12,993 bases of DNA from an uncultured Clostridia bacterium (lineage in GTDB: Bacteria; Bacillota; Clostridia; Oscillospirales; Acutalibacteraceae): assembly GCA_937884975.1 (NCBI GenBank), contig CAKZZS010000037.1, forward strand, positions 1 through 12,993. Reading direction: 5' to 3'. The notes beneath the pieces were generated by a model. It did not search any database, was not told where the DNA came from, and saw only the letters and a list, made by a program, of their open reading frames with translations. Position numbers and translations under genes: made by a program. Below are positions 1 to 4,994 of the stretch, in pieces; position 1 is the stretch's first letter, and every line of letters begins with the position of its first letter.

Positions 1-102
1 AAGAAATGAATAAACGTATGACTTTATTAAATGAAAACATTCTCATTTCTACTGGGCTGATGATGTTTTCATTTAATAAAGTCATACGTTTATTCATTTC
101 TT
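1..102. repeat. 40-bp perfect inverted repeat at contig end (probable fold-back artefact)
   Basis: Bases 1-40 are the exact reverse complement of bases 63-102, with a 22-base loop between them. The outer arm starts at the very first base of the contig. On the minus strand the portal reading frame is sensible through 102-41, ending in a typical portal segment (ISPVEMRM). It then turns into an unrelated run encoded by the inverted copy. This fits a strand-switch chimera or assembly fold-back better than biology, so bases 1-40 should not be treated as genome sequence. Confidence 0.85.
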
Positions 103-1390
103 CGTTAACGTCAACTAATACACTGTCATCCCATTCAAACGATACTTCATAATCGCCCTGCGGTGCAAGGTTATATAGGGTCGCATATTTATCCATAACG
201 CGTACAACGTCCTTTAAGCACCTTTCAAGTGCTTTCTGATTATCCGCTATGGTGGAATATGACCGCTGCCGTAAAATGCGTAATTCGGTAGCTGTACGCG
301 CCTCGGACGTGACATCTGCGAGCGTACCGCGGGAAAGTCCGATAACGTCCTCTATGCGCTGTAGTATCTGATTAAGACCGTTTATAAGAGACGCGTCACG
401 GATCGCAGGAGAAAACACATTATAGTTGTTATCCTGTCCGGTATCGACTCCGCGGAATAAGCGCTCATCAAGCTGCGGCATTTCTTTTCTTGAGCTGTCG
501 TTCGCCGCCTGTTTTAAGGTCGTAGGGTCAACGTCAATTGCAAGCTCCGATCCCTTAAATTCCCACATTAAACGGGAATACTGTTCATCCGCGTCCCGTA
601 TAAGGTCACACGCCTTGCTGTAAACCGACGCGCCCATAGGACTGTCAACATCAACATTGTTTGCTGCCGCCGCCTTGAACCAACCGAACATCTGCCCCTC
701 GGACTTCTTGACAGTAGCCTCCGGCTCAAGCTGGGACCACATTTCAACCTCAGAAAGTGCAACCTCATTACCGATGCTGTTTTTGTCCTGCGATTTAAAC
801 GCACGTTGTGTGATCTTTACACTATCTCCCTCGACAACGTGACGCTCCAGACGGGTATAGATCGTCTTTCCCTCGGTGTAGGTGTCGCGGAAAATAACAT
901 CAGAAAGATTTCCGTCGTCGTCGAACGCTATGGGATATAGGGACCAGTCCATGACCCAATCAAAAAACAGGTGTCCGTCTTTTGGGTACGGCTTTACCGC
1001 CATACCGCCCGCCGCGCATCCCTGTTCAAGCTTTTTCCGGAGCGCTGTTATGCAACGTTCAAATTCAGCCTTGAGGAAAGATGCGCGGGGGTTGGTCGCT
1101 AAATTGCCCTCCGCGTCCATTTCTGCGCCCTTTGCGGTAATGTCCCATTTCAATTCAAGTATTATCTGCCGCGCGATCTCCGAGCTGATAAACGCAGGTA
1201 GGTTCAGCGACTTCATACCGCTTTGCGCCAGCCACGGGGCTTTACCTGTGTACATATCGAGCCACAGGTCGAGCGCGTTCACCATTTCCGAGGATAACGG
1301 CGTTTCGATATGTTCTACGCTTTGAATGTCTTTATACGGTAACAACTTTCTTAACACCGTCCTTATAAAGTTTATTAGCTTGCTAAACAA
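1..1390 (-). CDS. Phage portal protein, SPP1 Gp6/A118-like (3' end missing)
   Basis: This is the portal, the dodecameric ring at the capsid vertex through which DNA is packaged and ejected. The start is TTG at 1390-1388, with GGAG about nine bases upstream and an in-frame TGA just before it; the protein opens MFSKLINFIRTVL, a usual beginning for this family. Family-like segments are the GLSRGTLAD stretch, the ARTATELRILRQRSYSTI helix and LYNLAPQGDYEVSFEWDD near the end. About 450 real codons are present. The frame is open to the contig edge, but the last 13 or so codons come from the fold-back copy at 1-40, so the true C-terminus is absent. In most related phages the portal directly follows terL. 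Here about 3.6 kb of accessory genes and the regulatory module separate them. The 300-base leader has no obvious strong promoter. Confidence 0.9.
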   Translation of the reverse strand, partial: MFSKLINFIRTVLRKLLPYKDIQSVEHIETPLSSEMVNALDLWLDMYTGKAPWLAQSGMKSLNLPAFISSEIARQIILELKWDITAKGAEMDAEGNLATNPRASFLKAEFERCITALRKKLEQGCAAGGMAVKPYPKDGHLFFDWVMDWSLYPIAFDDDGNLSDVIFRDTYTEGKTIYTRLERHVVEGDSVKITQRAFKSQDKNSIGNEVALSEVEMWSQLEPEATVKKSEGQMFGWFKAAAANNVDVDSPMGASVYSKACDLIRDADEQYSRLMWEFKGSELAIDVDPTTLKQAANDSSRKEMPQLDERLFRGVDTGQDNNYNVFSPAIRDASLINGLNQILQRIEDVIGLSRGTLADVTSEARTATELRILRQRSYSTIADNQKALERCLKDVVRVMDKYATLYNLAPQGDYEVSFEWDDSVLVDVNEEMNKRMTLLNENIISPVEMRMFSFNKVIRLFIS

Positions 1391-1478
1391 AGTTAATCAC
1401 TCCAATTTGTTTAGTTTGTATATAAATGTTTCGGATTTCAAAATCTACAAAAACAATTATTTTTTCTATAATTTATAT

Positions 1479-1533
1479 AAATAGGGGGATTAGGGATATT
1501 AGGGTGTATATATTACCCCTATTCTCCCTATTT
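1479..1533. repeat. Imperfect inverted repeat with AGGG-rich arms upstream of portal
   Basis: The left arm 1479-1495 (aaatagggggattaggg) matches the reverse complement of 1517-1533 at 15 of 17 positions, around a 21-base AT-rich centre that carries one more TTAGGG unit. Short units of the form (A/T)TAGGG occur three times in plus orientation and twice in minus orientation. It lies in the non-coding gap between the antirepressor-like gene and the portal, within about 140 bases of the portal start. No T-tract of terminator type follows either arm. It could be a protein-binding array (operator, or replication or primase site); the function is unknown. Confidence 0.6.
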
Positions 1534-1541
1534 TATATACT
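1512..1541. repeat. Direct repeat copy A (attacccctattctccctat core)
   Basis: These 30 bases match 12884-12913 with a single mismatch, in the same orientation and 11.4 kb away. The first 20 bases are identical (attacccctattctccctat). Looser similarity continues on both sides (gtgtata before, ctata-like after). Both copies lie in AT-rich gaps just upstream of minus-strand genes, portal here and VRR-NUC at the other copy. This copy forms the right arm of the imperfect inverted repeat at 1479-1533; the other copy lacks the left arm. Confidence 0.7.
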
Positions 1542-1553
1542 CTATAGGAATAA

Positions 1554-1641
1554 TTGTAGTAATTGTATGTAATATATAATAAAGGCTTTTGCTGAACAAC
1601 ATTCACAACAAACAAAAATTGTTTTTGTTGTAGTAATTGTA
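1554..1641. repeat. Pair of 14-bp direct repeats (TTGTAGTAATTGTA)
   Basis: The 14-mer TTGTAGTAATTGTA occurs at 1554-1567 and again at 1628-1641, and partial AATTGTAG units follow to about 1662. The region has no gene and is AT-rich. Spaced identical short units like these are typical of protein-binding sites, but the base composition makes chance repeats more likely than usual. No function is assigned. Confidence 0.45.
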
Positions 1642-1691
1642 GAAAACAAATACAAATTGTAGTTTTGAATTGTTTTCGCAGATTTTCACGA

Positions 1692-1719
1692 AAAAACGCG
1701 CCATTTCTGACGCGTTTTT
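1692..1719 (-). terminator. Intrinsic terminator after the BRO-N gene
   Basis: Read on the minus strand, this is a 12-bp stem (AAAAACGCGTCA pairing with TGGCGCGTTTTT, one G-U pair) closed by a GAAA tetraloop and ending in a T run. It sits about 20 bases after the stop of the gene at 1741-2571. The flanking A and T runs may let it work in both directions. It closes the regulatory operon before the portal leader. Confidence 0.8.
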
Positions 1720-1740
1720 CTTATTAAATTTTGATGATTT

Positions 1741-2571
1741 TCAAGCAAAAGCGATTTCGGGGAAAGTCCGTGTAAGGCTTTCGATGATCTGCTCTGCGGT
1801 CTTTGGCTGTGGAACATCTTTGCCATTCAGAATACAGTTGATCGTTGTTCTGTGTATTCCTACGATCTCACCGATACGGAATTGATTTAAGCCGTAAGTA
1901 TCAATAGCCCTTTGCATAAGTATTACCGCTCTTTCCGCTTTAGCGTTTGTTACTGCTCTTTTCTTTTGCGGTACGGGTTCAGCCTTTTTATTTTTCGGGT
2001 TTTTCTTGTTCTCTGCTTTGGGTGCAGCGTCATCAACCTGTATTCCGGCTTGACGCAGAACACTTAAAACGCACGGTAAGCGGTCATTTTTGCACGTAGC
2101 GACGATTTGCGCGGCTTTTAATAATTCTTCCCTTGTAAAGTCGTTTTTCGTTTCTGGGTGCATTTCCGGCGCTTTGGTGACGTTTACCGCAGCCTGTTCT
2201 GATTTCGGAACACGTTTCCGCTTTTTCGGGACGGACGGAGGGCAAATACGTAGGGAGCTGACTATCTTGTAGAACCAATCGGAAAAAGGCTTTACCGTAG
2301 TGAATGTGCAGATGTTCATTAAGGTTACGCAACCGTTGACGTTTATTAACGTGTGATTACGCGGGCGACCATTCACATCTACTATCGCGGGTATGTCGTT
2401 ACGTTCCCACAGCATACGATCCGCTTTATCCGCGTTCGTCAATGCCCTGTTCTCGTTGCTGTAGCCTAAAGCCTTGCAAAAGTCCGTACCGACGAACCAC
2501 GGCATCTCGTCTATCACGATTACACGGATAGCGCCGAATTTCGGGTTTTCAAAGGTCCTTAATTCTGTCAT
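1741..2571 (-). CDS. BRO-N domain antirepressor-like protein with C-terminal HTH
   Basis: The 276-residue protein has a BRO-N domain at residues 1-110: FENPKFGAIRVIVIDEMPWFV, then the DFCKALGYSN segment, an INVNG strand and an FSDWFYKIVSSLR helix. A basic linker follows (KKRKRVPK, about 116-123), then a charged middle region. A C-terminal helix-turn-helix lies at about 214-276 (FRIGEIVGIHRTTINCILNG). BRO-N plus a DNA-binding tail is the usual build of phage antirepressors, which inactivate or compete with the lysogeny repressor. The ATG overlaps the stop of the upstream 58-residue gene by four bases (ATGA), with GGGGGTG eight bases before the start, so translation is probably coupled. It is the last gene of an operon that also holds a ribbon-helix-helix repressor and an antisense RNA, and a terminator follows. 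The target repressor is not in the window. A replication-initiator or general regulator role is possible. Confidence 0.8.
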   Translation of the reverse strand: MTELRTFENPKFGAIRVIVIDEMPWFVGTDFCKALGYSNENRALTNADKADRMLWERNDIPAIVDVNGRPRNHTLINVNGCVTLMNICTFTTVKPFSDWFYKIVSSLRICPPSVPKKRKRVPKSEQAAVNVTKAPEMHPETKNDFTREELLKAAQIVATCKNDRLPCVLSVLRQAGIQVDDAAPKAENKKNPKNKKAEPVPQKKRAVTNAKAERAVILMQRAIDTYGLNQFRIGEIVGIHRTTINCILNGKDVPQPKTAEQIIESLTRTFPEIAFA

Positions 2572-2744
2572 ACCGCAGCACCCCCTTTCGGAGCTGCCGC
2601 GTCCAGCCCGTCAAGCATTTCAAGGACGAGCTCAAAGATATTCGCCGCTGTGGTATCGTCAAGTGTGCCGCTTTCCGCGCACGTCTGCCCCATAAGCAAC
2701 AGGCTTGTGATCTTGCTTTTTACTTCATTTACATTGATTGACAT
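2568..2744 (-). CDS. 58-residue acidic leader protein of the antirepressor operon, unknown function
   Basis: The start is the ATG at 2744, preceded by a strong GCAGGAGGAATTAACT ribosome-binding site. The longer frame upstream has no such site and is not used. The product (MSINVNEVKSKITSLLLMGQ at its start) looks helical and acidic, with a small Ala/Gly-rich tail. I do not recognise a family. Its stop overlaps the start of the BRO-N gene by four bases, so it probably sets translation of that gene by coupling. Any control of its ribosome-binding site by the antisense RNA, whose 5' end is about 55 bases upstream of the site, would pass on to the antirepressor. Confidence 0.75.
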   Translation of the reverse strand: MSINVNEVKSKITSLLLMGQTCAESGTLDDTTAANIFELVLEMLDGLDAAAPKGGAAV

Positions 2745-2777
2745 AGTTAATTCCTCCTGCAAAATTGCAAATTTGTC

Positions 2778-2806
2778 TTGACAAGAGAGCCAATCTAATG
2801 TATAAT
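2778..2806 (+). promoter_or_regulatory. Perfect consensus sigma-A promoter for antisense RNA
   Basis: TTGACA at 2778-2783 and TATAAT at 2801-2806 are separated by exactly 17 bases. It points opposite to every protein gene in the window. The expected start of transcription is near 2813-2815. No open frame follows; instead a terminator appears about 30-75 bases downstream, so the promoter drives a short untranslated RNA. Confidence 0.85.
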
Positions 2807-2813
2807 GTATTTT

Positions 2814-2888
2814 AGATAAGAACTTTCTTGTCGGTTGAATTACGGTAGTCGTAACATCTTGGTAGGATTGAGGCGACTGCCGTTTTTC
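2814..2888 (+). ncRNA. Antisense small RNA (about 75 nt), sar/RNAII-like position
   Basis: The RNA starts about seven bases after a perfect promoter and ends at an intrinsic terminator: 2842-2851 pairs with 2874-2883 (10 bp, one G-U pair), with a 22-base loop and T5. It is complementary to the transcribed gap between the ribbon-helix-helix gene and the 58-residue gene, and its end touches the stop codon of the former. In the opposite strand the same stem has an A-C mismatch and no T-tract, so the hairpin is built to terminate plus-strand transcription only. P22 sar RNA (arc-ant gap) and pMV158 RNAII (copG-repB gap) have the same position between an RHH gene and the controlled gene. Its role here is inference. 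Confidence 0.8.
2842..2887 (+). terminator. Terminator of the antisense RNA
   Basis: The arms ACGGTAGTCG and CGACTGCCGT pair over 10 bp with one G-U, around a 22-base loop, followed by TTTTT. The loop is large for a pure terminator, so it may also present the bases that first contact the target mRNA. Confidence 0.8.
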
Positions 2889-3063
2889 ATTTCTTGATAT
2901 CGGCGTAGTGCATTTCGATACCGTCACGGACAATTTCAGATATGCTTAAATGCTTCTCTTTTATTACGGCATCTAACTTTTCAGACATATCTTTATCTAT
3001 CCGAGCGCGTATTACGCGATCTTTCGGTTTATCGGTTAGCTTTGTGCCTTTGTGAATACCCAC
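2887..3063 (-). CDS. Ribbon-helix-helix (CopG/Arc-type) repressor, 58 aa
   Basis: The start is GTG at 3063, seven bases after AAGGAGG. The ATG two bases earlier runs into a stop after nine codons. The product begins VGIHKGTKLTDKP, then has RVIRARIDKDMSEKLDAVI, a basic beta-strand followed by helix A, and then SISEIVRDGIEMHYADI as helix B. That is the strand-helix-helix order of the RHH superfamily, and 58 residues is a usual size (P22 Arc has 53). RHH proteins bind operators as dimers through the paired strand. Two strong tandem promoters lie directly upstream, with an 8-bp palindrome between them and a TRGCTACAA pair flanking the second -10. Autoregulation is therefore likely. It is the first gene of the operon leading to the BRO-N gene. 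Confidence 0.85.
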   Translation of the reverse strand: MGIHKGTKLTDKPKDRVIRARIDKDMSEKLDAVIKEKHLSISEIVRDGIEMHYADIKK

Positions 3064-3082
3064 ATTTTGACCTCCTTTCTTG

Positions 3083-3113
3083 TGGCTACAATCAAATTAT
3101 ATCATAGCTACAA
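3083..3113. promoter_or_regulatory. Direct repeat pair flanking the -10, candidate RHH operator
   Basis: On the minus strand TTGTAGCTA (3113-3105) and TTGTAGCCA (3091-3083) agree at 8 of 9 bases and are spaced 22 bp apart, two helical turns. They bracket the TATAAT at 3096-3101. RHH repressors often bind short spaced repeats over the -10 region. The binding itself is inference. Confidence 0.5.
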
Positions 3114-3124
3114 AGAAAAGTCAA
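3096..3124 (-). promoter_or_regulatory. Sigma-A promoter, downstream one of a tandem pair, for the RHH operon
   Basis: On the minus strand TTGACT (3124-3119), a 17-base spacer and TATAAT (3101-3096) stand about 35 bases before the GTG start of the RHH gene. Eleven of twelve hexamer bases match consensus. Confidence 0.85.
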
Positions 3125-3129
3125 TAGTT

Positions 3130-3148
3130 TTTTGAAAAATTTTCAAAA
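3130..3148. promoter_or_regulatory. 8-bp palindrome between the tandem promoters
   Basis: TTTTGAAA (3130-3137) and TTTCAAAA (3141-3148) form a perfect inverted repeat around AAT. It covers the expected start point of the upstream promoter and lies just before the -35 of the downstream one, so a protein bound here could affect both. AT-richness tempers the call. Confidence 0.45.
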
Positions 3149-3153
3149 TAAAT

Positions 3154-3182
3154 ATTATAGCACAATTATTTTAACTTGTCAA
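3154..3182 (-). promoter_or_regulatory. Perfect consensus, extended -10 promoter for the RHH operon
   Basis: On the minus strand TTGACA (3182-3177), a 17-base spacer ending in TGC, and TATAAT (3159-3154) give a full match to consensus plus a TGn extension. It begins right after the terminator at 3211-3257, so the RHH operon starts its own transcription unit. Such an unregulated-looking promoter normally needs a repressor, in keeping with the RHH gene as first cistron. Confidence 0.85.
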
Positions 3183-3210
3183 TAGCTATCGTAAAATAAT
3201 TTTAACTAAA

Positions 3211-3257
3211 TGACATAACAATAGCGCGATAGGTTCTACCGCGCTATTGTTATGTCA
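3211..3257 (-). terminator. Long hairpin terminator after the zinc-ribbon gene
   Basis: An 18-bp perfect stem (3211-3228 with 3240-3257) has an 11-base loop, which can add a 3-bp TAG/CTA extension. It begins five bases after the stop codon of the gene at 3262-4290. The minus strand continues TTTAGTTAAAATTATTTT, a weak T-tract. It separates that gene from the promoters at 3182. Confidence 0.7.
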
Positions 3258-3261
3258 CCTG

Positions 3262-4290
3262 TTAGAATTGATAATAGTCTTTTCTTGCAACCACTTCATA
3301 ATCTGCAATATCGTCAAAATTTACGGAGTCGTTCGCGCCTGCGCTGCTCACTTCAAAACTTACGGTAGCTCCTGCGGTTAAGTCCATTACATTAGTTCCT
3401 GTAATGTACAGCGCTTTTCCCGATGCATCTTTGAAAACGACGTTGACATAAAACAAGCTGACATCTTTGTCGGTATTGTTTGTAAGCCGCCCTGTAACCT
3501 TTGCACCGCCGAAATTATCTTTGCGGAGTTCTGTATCAGTCACGTCATAATTGATTATCTCGCCCGTAGCTTCAACGAGCTTATAGTGCGGTACAAGCTT
3601 CAAGCCGTTATCTGTAGATACGCCTTTATCCAGCAAGTTAGCGCCTATGCCATTATAGAAATATCCTTTTTCGCCGGGTGCTATGATGTCCGGACAGCTT
3701 GAAACGAACAATGACTCGGTTTGTAATAAATGCCCGTCATTATCCTCTAAGTCAAATGTGCAGTCCTTTAAGTAGATATTTTTACTGCCCGTGTTCGTTA
3801 CTTCGACAATACCGTAAAATTCGACACTACCGATAGAGTTTGTATAGTAGTTGAAACTTGTATCGGTGATCTCGTAGCTCATCTCCGGTTTTGTCTCTGC
3901 CGCAGATGTTGTTGTCTCTGCGGTCGGTGTAGCATTTCCAGCGTTGCCGTTTTCCGCTGTCGCTGCTGTGACCTCGGTTGTTCCGGTGGTGGTCTTGCTG
4001 TTATTCTTTCCCATATTGCCGATTATGCCAAGAACCAACACCGCGCCCAGCGTTATAAATACTACCTTTGCGGCTGTGTGATCTTTCTTTTTCGGTTGAA
4101 CCTGTTGAACCACTACCGACGGCTGTACGGATTGTGCCGCCGCGTCCGTTTGCCAAGTGTGACCGCAGCTCTGACAAAAACCCACGGTATGGTATTGATT
4201 ATCGATCGGAGATACTTCCCTTTGAAACTGCACCGTCTGTTTACCGCATTTCGGGCAAAAGCCGCCCGTCTGCTGTTCGTTGTTTTCCAT
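3262..4290 (-). CDS. Membrane-anchored zinc-ribbon protein with FxLYD-like outer domains
   Basis: The 342-residue protein has, in order: a zinc ribbon with C12/C15 and C39/C42; a Gln/Val-rich and basic stretch (KKKD at 67-70); one membrane segment at about 73-92; a Thr/Ala/Ser-rich linker at about 93-137; and two beta-rich repeats at about 138-240 and 241-342. The second repeat has the FxLYD pattern (KVTGRLTNNTDKDV, then VNVVFKDASGKAL). The cytoplasmic side is predicted to be the zinc ribbon and the outer side the repeats. This build is common in Firmicutes envelope proteins, and I see no enzyme motif. It has its own promoter and terminator, as expected of a moron gene expressed from the prophage; surface change or superinfection exclusion are possible roles but unproven. 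The ribosome-binding site is GGGAGG nine bases before the ATG. Confidence 0.8.
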   Translation of the reverse strand: MENNEQQTGGFCPKCGKQTVQFQREVSPIDNQYHTVGFCQSCGHTWQTDAAAQSVQPSVVVQQVQPKKKDHTAAKVVFITLGAVLVLGIIGNMGKNNSKTTTGTTEVTAATAENGNAGNATPTAETTTSAAETKPEMSYEITDTSFNYYTNSIGSVEFYGIVEVTNTGSKNIYLKDCTFDLEDNDGHLLQTESLFVSSCPDIIAPGEKGYFYNGIGANLLDKGVSTDNGLKLVPHYKLVEATGEIINYDVTDTELRKDNFGGAKVTGRLTNNTDKDVSLFYVNVVFKDASGKALYITGTNVMDLTAGATVSFEVSSAGANDSVNFDDIADYEVVARKDYYQF

Positions 4291-4300
4291 AATTGCGCCT

Positions 4301-4339
4301 CCCGTAATGTAAGTTAAACATATTTTACCACATTACGGG
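4301..4339. promoter_or_regulatory. 10-bp inverted repeat around the -10 of the zinc-ribbon promoter
   Basis: CCCGTAATGT (4301-4310) and ACATTACGGG (4330-4339) are perfect inverted copies, 19 bases apart. One arm sits in the promoter spacer and the other overlaps the transcribed leader next to the ribosome-binding site. This suits a dimeric repressor that blocks the promoter. The protein is unknown. Confidence 0.6.
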
Positions 4340-4350
4340 GGATATGTCAA
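4322..4350 (-). promoter_or_regulatory. Sigma-A promoter of the zinc-ribbon gene
   Basis: On the minus strand TTGACA (4350-4345), 17 bases, then TAAAAT (4327-4322), about 30 bases before the ATG at 4290. It lies in the short gap after the metallopeptidase-like gene and gives the zinc-ribbon gene transcription independent of the late operon. Confidence 0.8.
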
Positions 4351-4353
4351 GGT

Positions 4354-4725
4354 CTAAATTGCTCCGGCTTCTTCCCACGCTTTGTAAAGCCGCGGACCTA
4401 TCTGCGCTATCCAGTCAACCATTTCCTCGTTGTTTGCCCAGCCGCCGCGTTCGATATTGAATGTGTTATCAGCCAGACCGCACTCGTGCAGGAAAGCGTG
4501 AACTATTTCGTGACGGAGCGTTTCTTTTTCCGACTCACGGCACGTTTTTATATCTTCTTTTTCCCAGCCGGGGAAAGACCCCATATCGCATATCGCTATG
4601 TGCTTTGCGCTTGAGCTGCAATACCCGCACAACCTTTCCCCGTTACTGTTGGTGAACATATCCTCGTTATATTTTGAATACGATATCGCGTATTCAGTAC
4701 CTAAAATAGTGACTTTATCGTTCAT
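4354..4725 (-). CDS. Small putative zinc metallopeptidase (HEIVH), 123 aa
   Basis: The protein carries HEIVH at residues 72-76 followed by FLHECGL, a zinc-protease helix. A possible third ligand or structural acid is in NEEMVDW (about 99-105). C33 and C36 form a CxxC pair. Short phage proteins with this layout (an N-terminal strand MNDKVTILG, HExxH, then a W-rich helix) are seen in Clostridia phages near packaging genes; the substrate is unknown. The ATG overlaps the TAA of the upstream 59-residue gene by one base (TAATG), with AAAGGGC as ribosome-binding site. The first codons are part of a 32-bp repeat also present after terL, which suggests that this gene once followed terL directly. Confidence 0.7.
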   Translation of the reverse strand: MNDKVTILGTEYAISYSKYNEDMFTNSNGERLCGYCSSSAKHIAICDMGSFPGWEKEDIKTCRESEKETLRHEIVHAFLHECGLADNTFNIERGGWANNEEMVDWIAQIGPRLYKAWEEAGAI

Positions 4726-4740
4726 TACTGCCCTTTCTTA
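4709..4740. repeat. 32-bp direct repeat, copy 1 (gene junction)
   Basis: Identical over 32 bases to 4963-4994. It covers the last codons of the 59-residue gene (ending KKGQ) and the first codons (MNDKV) of the 123-residue gene. Confidence 0.9.
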
Positions 4741-4904
4741 TTTGTGAAAAACGCTTTTATTTTGTCTTTATCGGTTATATATTTCGGAGAGGATGACGAA
4801 ACCCTTTCGGGATCCTCAGACGAACGGTTAAGTGCTTTGATAAAGCTCTCGGCTATTTTTGAGTCATTGATACTGAAACTTGTGAATATACTTGATGTTG
4901 CCAT
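4725..4904 (-). CDS. 59-residue hypothetical protein inserted after terL
   Basis: The start is the ATG at 4904, with AAGGGG five bases upstream. The product opens MATSSIFTSFSINDSKIAES and ends FFTNKKGQ. It is polar and Ser/Lys-rich, and I recognise no family. The last four residues KKGQ are the same as those of TerL because both genes end inside copies of a 32-bp repeat. The gene therefore looks like a small cassette that came in, or was duplicated in, between terL and the metallopeptidase-like gene. Confidence 0.65.
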   Translation of the reverse strand: MATSSIFTSFSINDSKIAESFIKALNRSSEDPERVSSSSPKYITDKDKIKAFFTNKKGQ

Positions 4905-4934
4905 ATCTGCCCCTTATTTTCATTTTTTTTTCGG

Positions 4935-4979
4935 TCAGAAAAACTCCATATCACATACAACGGTGACTTTATCGTTCAT
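4935..4979 (-). pseudogene. Remnant start of the metallopeptidase-like gene (14 codons)
   Basis: Directly at the terL stop (TAATG overlap) a frame reads MNDKVTVVCDMEFF and stops. Its first six codons equal those of the intact gene at 4725, which reads MNDKVTILG. The rest has no match. It is best read as the leftover 5' end created when the 254-bp unit was inserted. It may still be translated as a 14-residue peptide. Confidence 0.6.
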
Positions 4980-4994
4980 TACTGCCCTTTCTTA
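4963..4994. repeat. 32-bp direct repeat, copy 2 (terL end)
   Basis: Identical over 32 bases to 4709-4740, 254 bp away. It contains the terL stop codon and the start of the remnant frame. The unit between the two copies holds the 59-residue gene. Confidence 0.9.

Noticed and set aside
882..1325. 147-codon plus-strand frame
   Set aside because: It lies wholly inside the portal gene on the other strand, with no ribosome-binding site or recognisable domain; a shadow frame.
3211..3257. 18-bp perfect hairpin considered as a recombination site
   Set aside because: Its place five bases after a stop codon and just before new promoters is explained by transcription termination.
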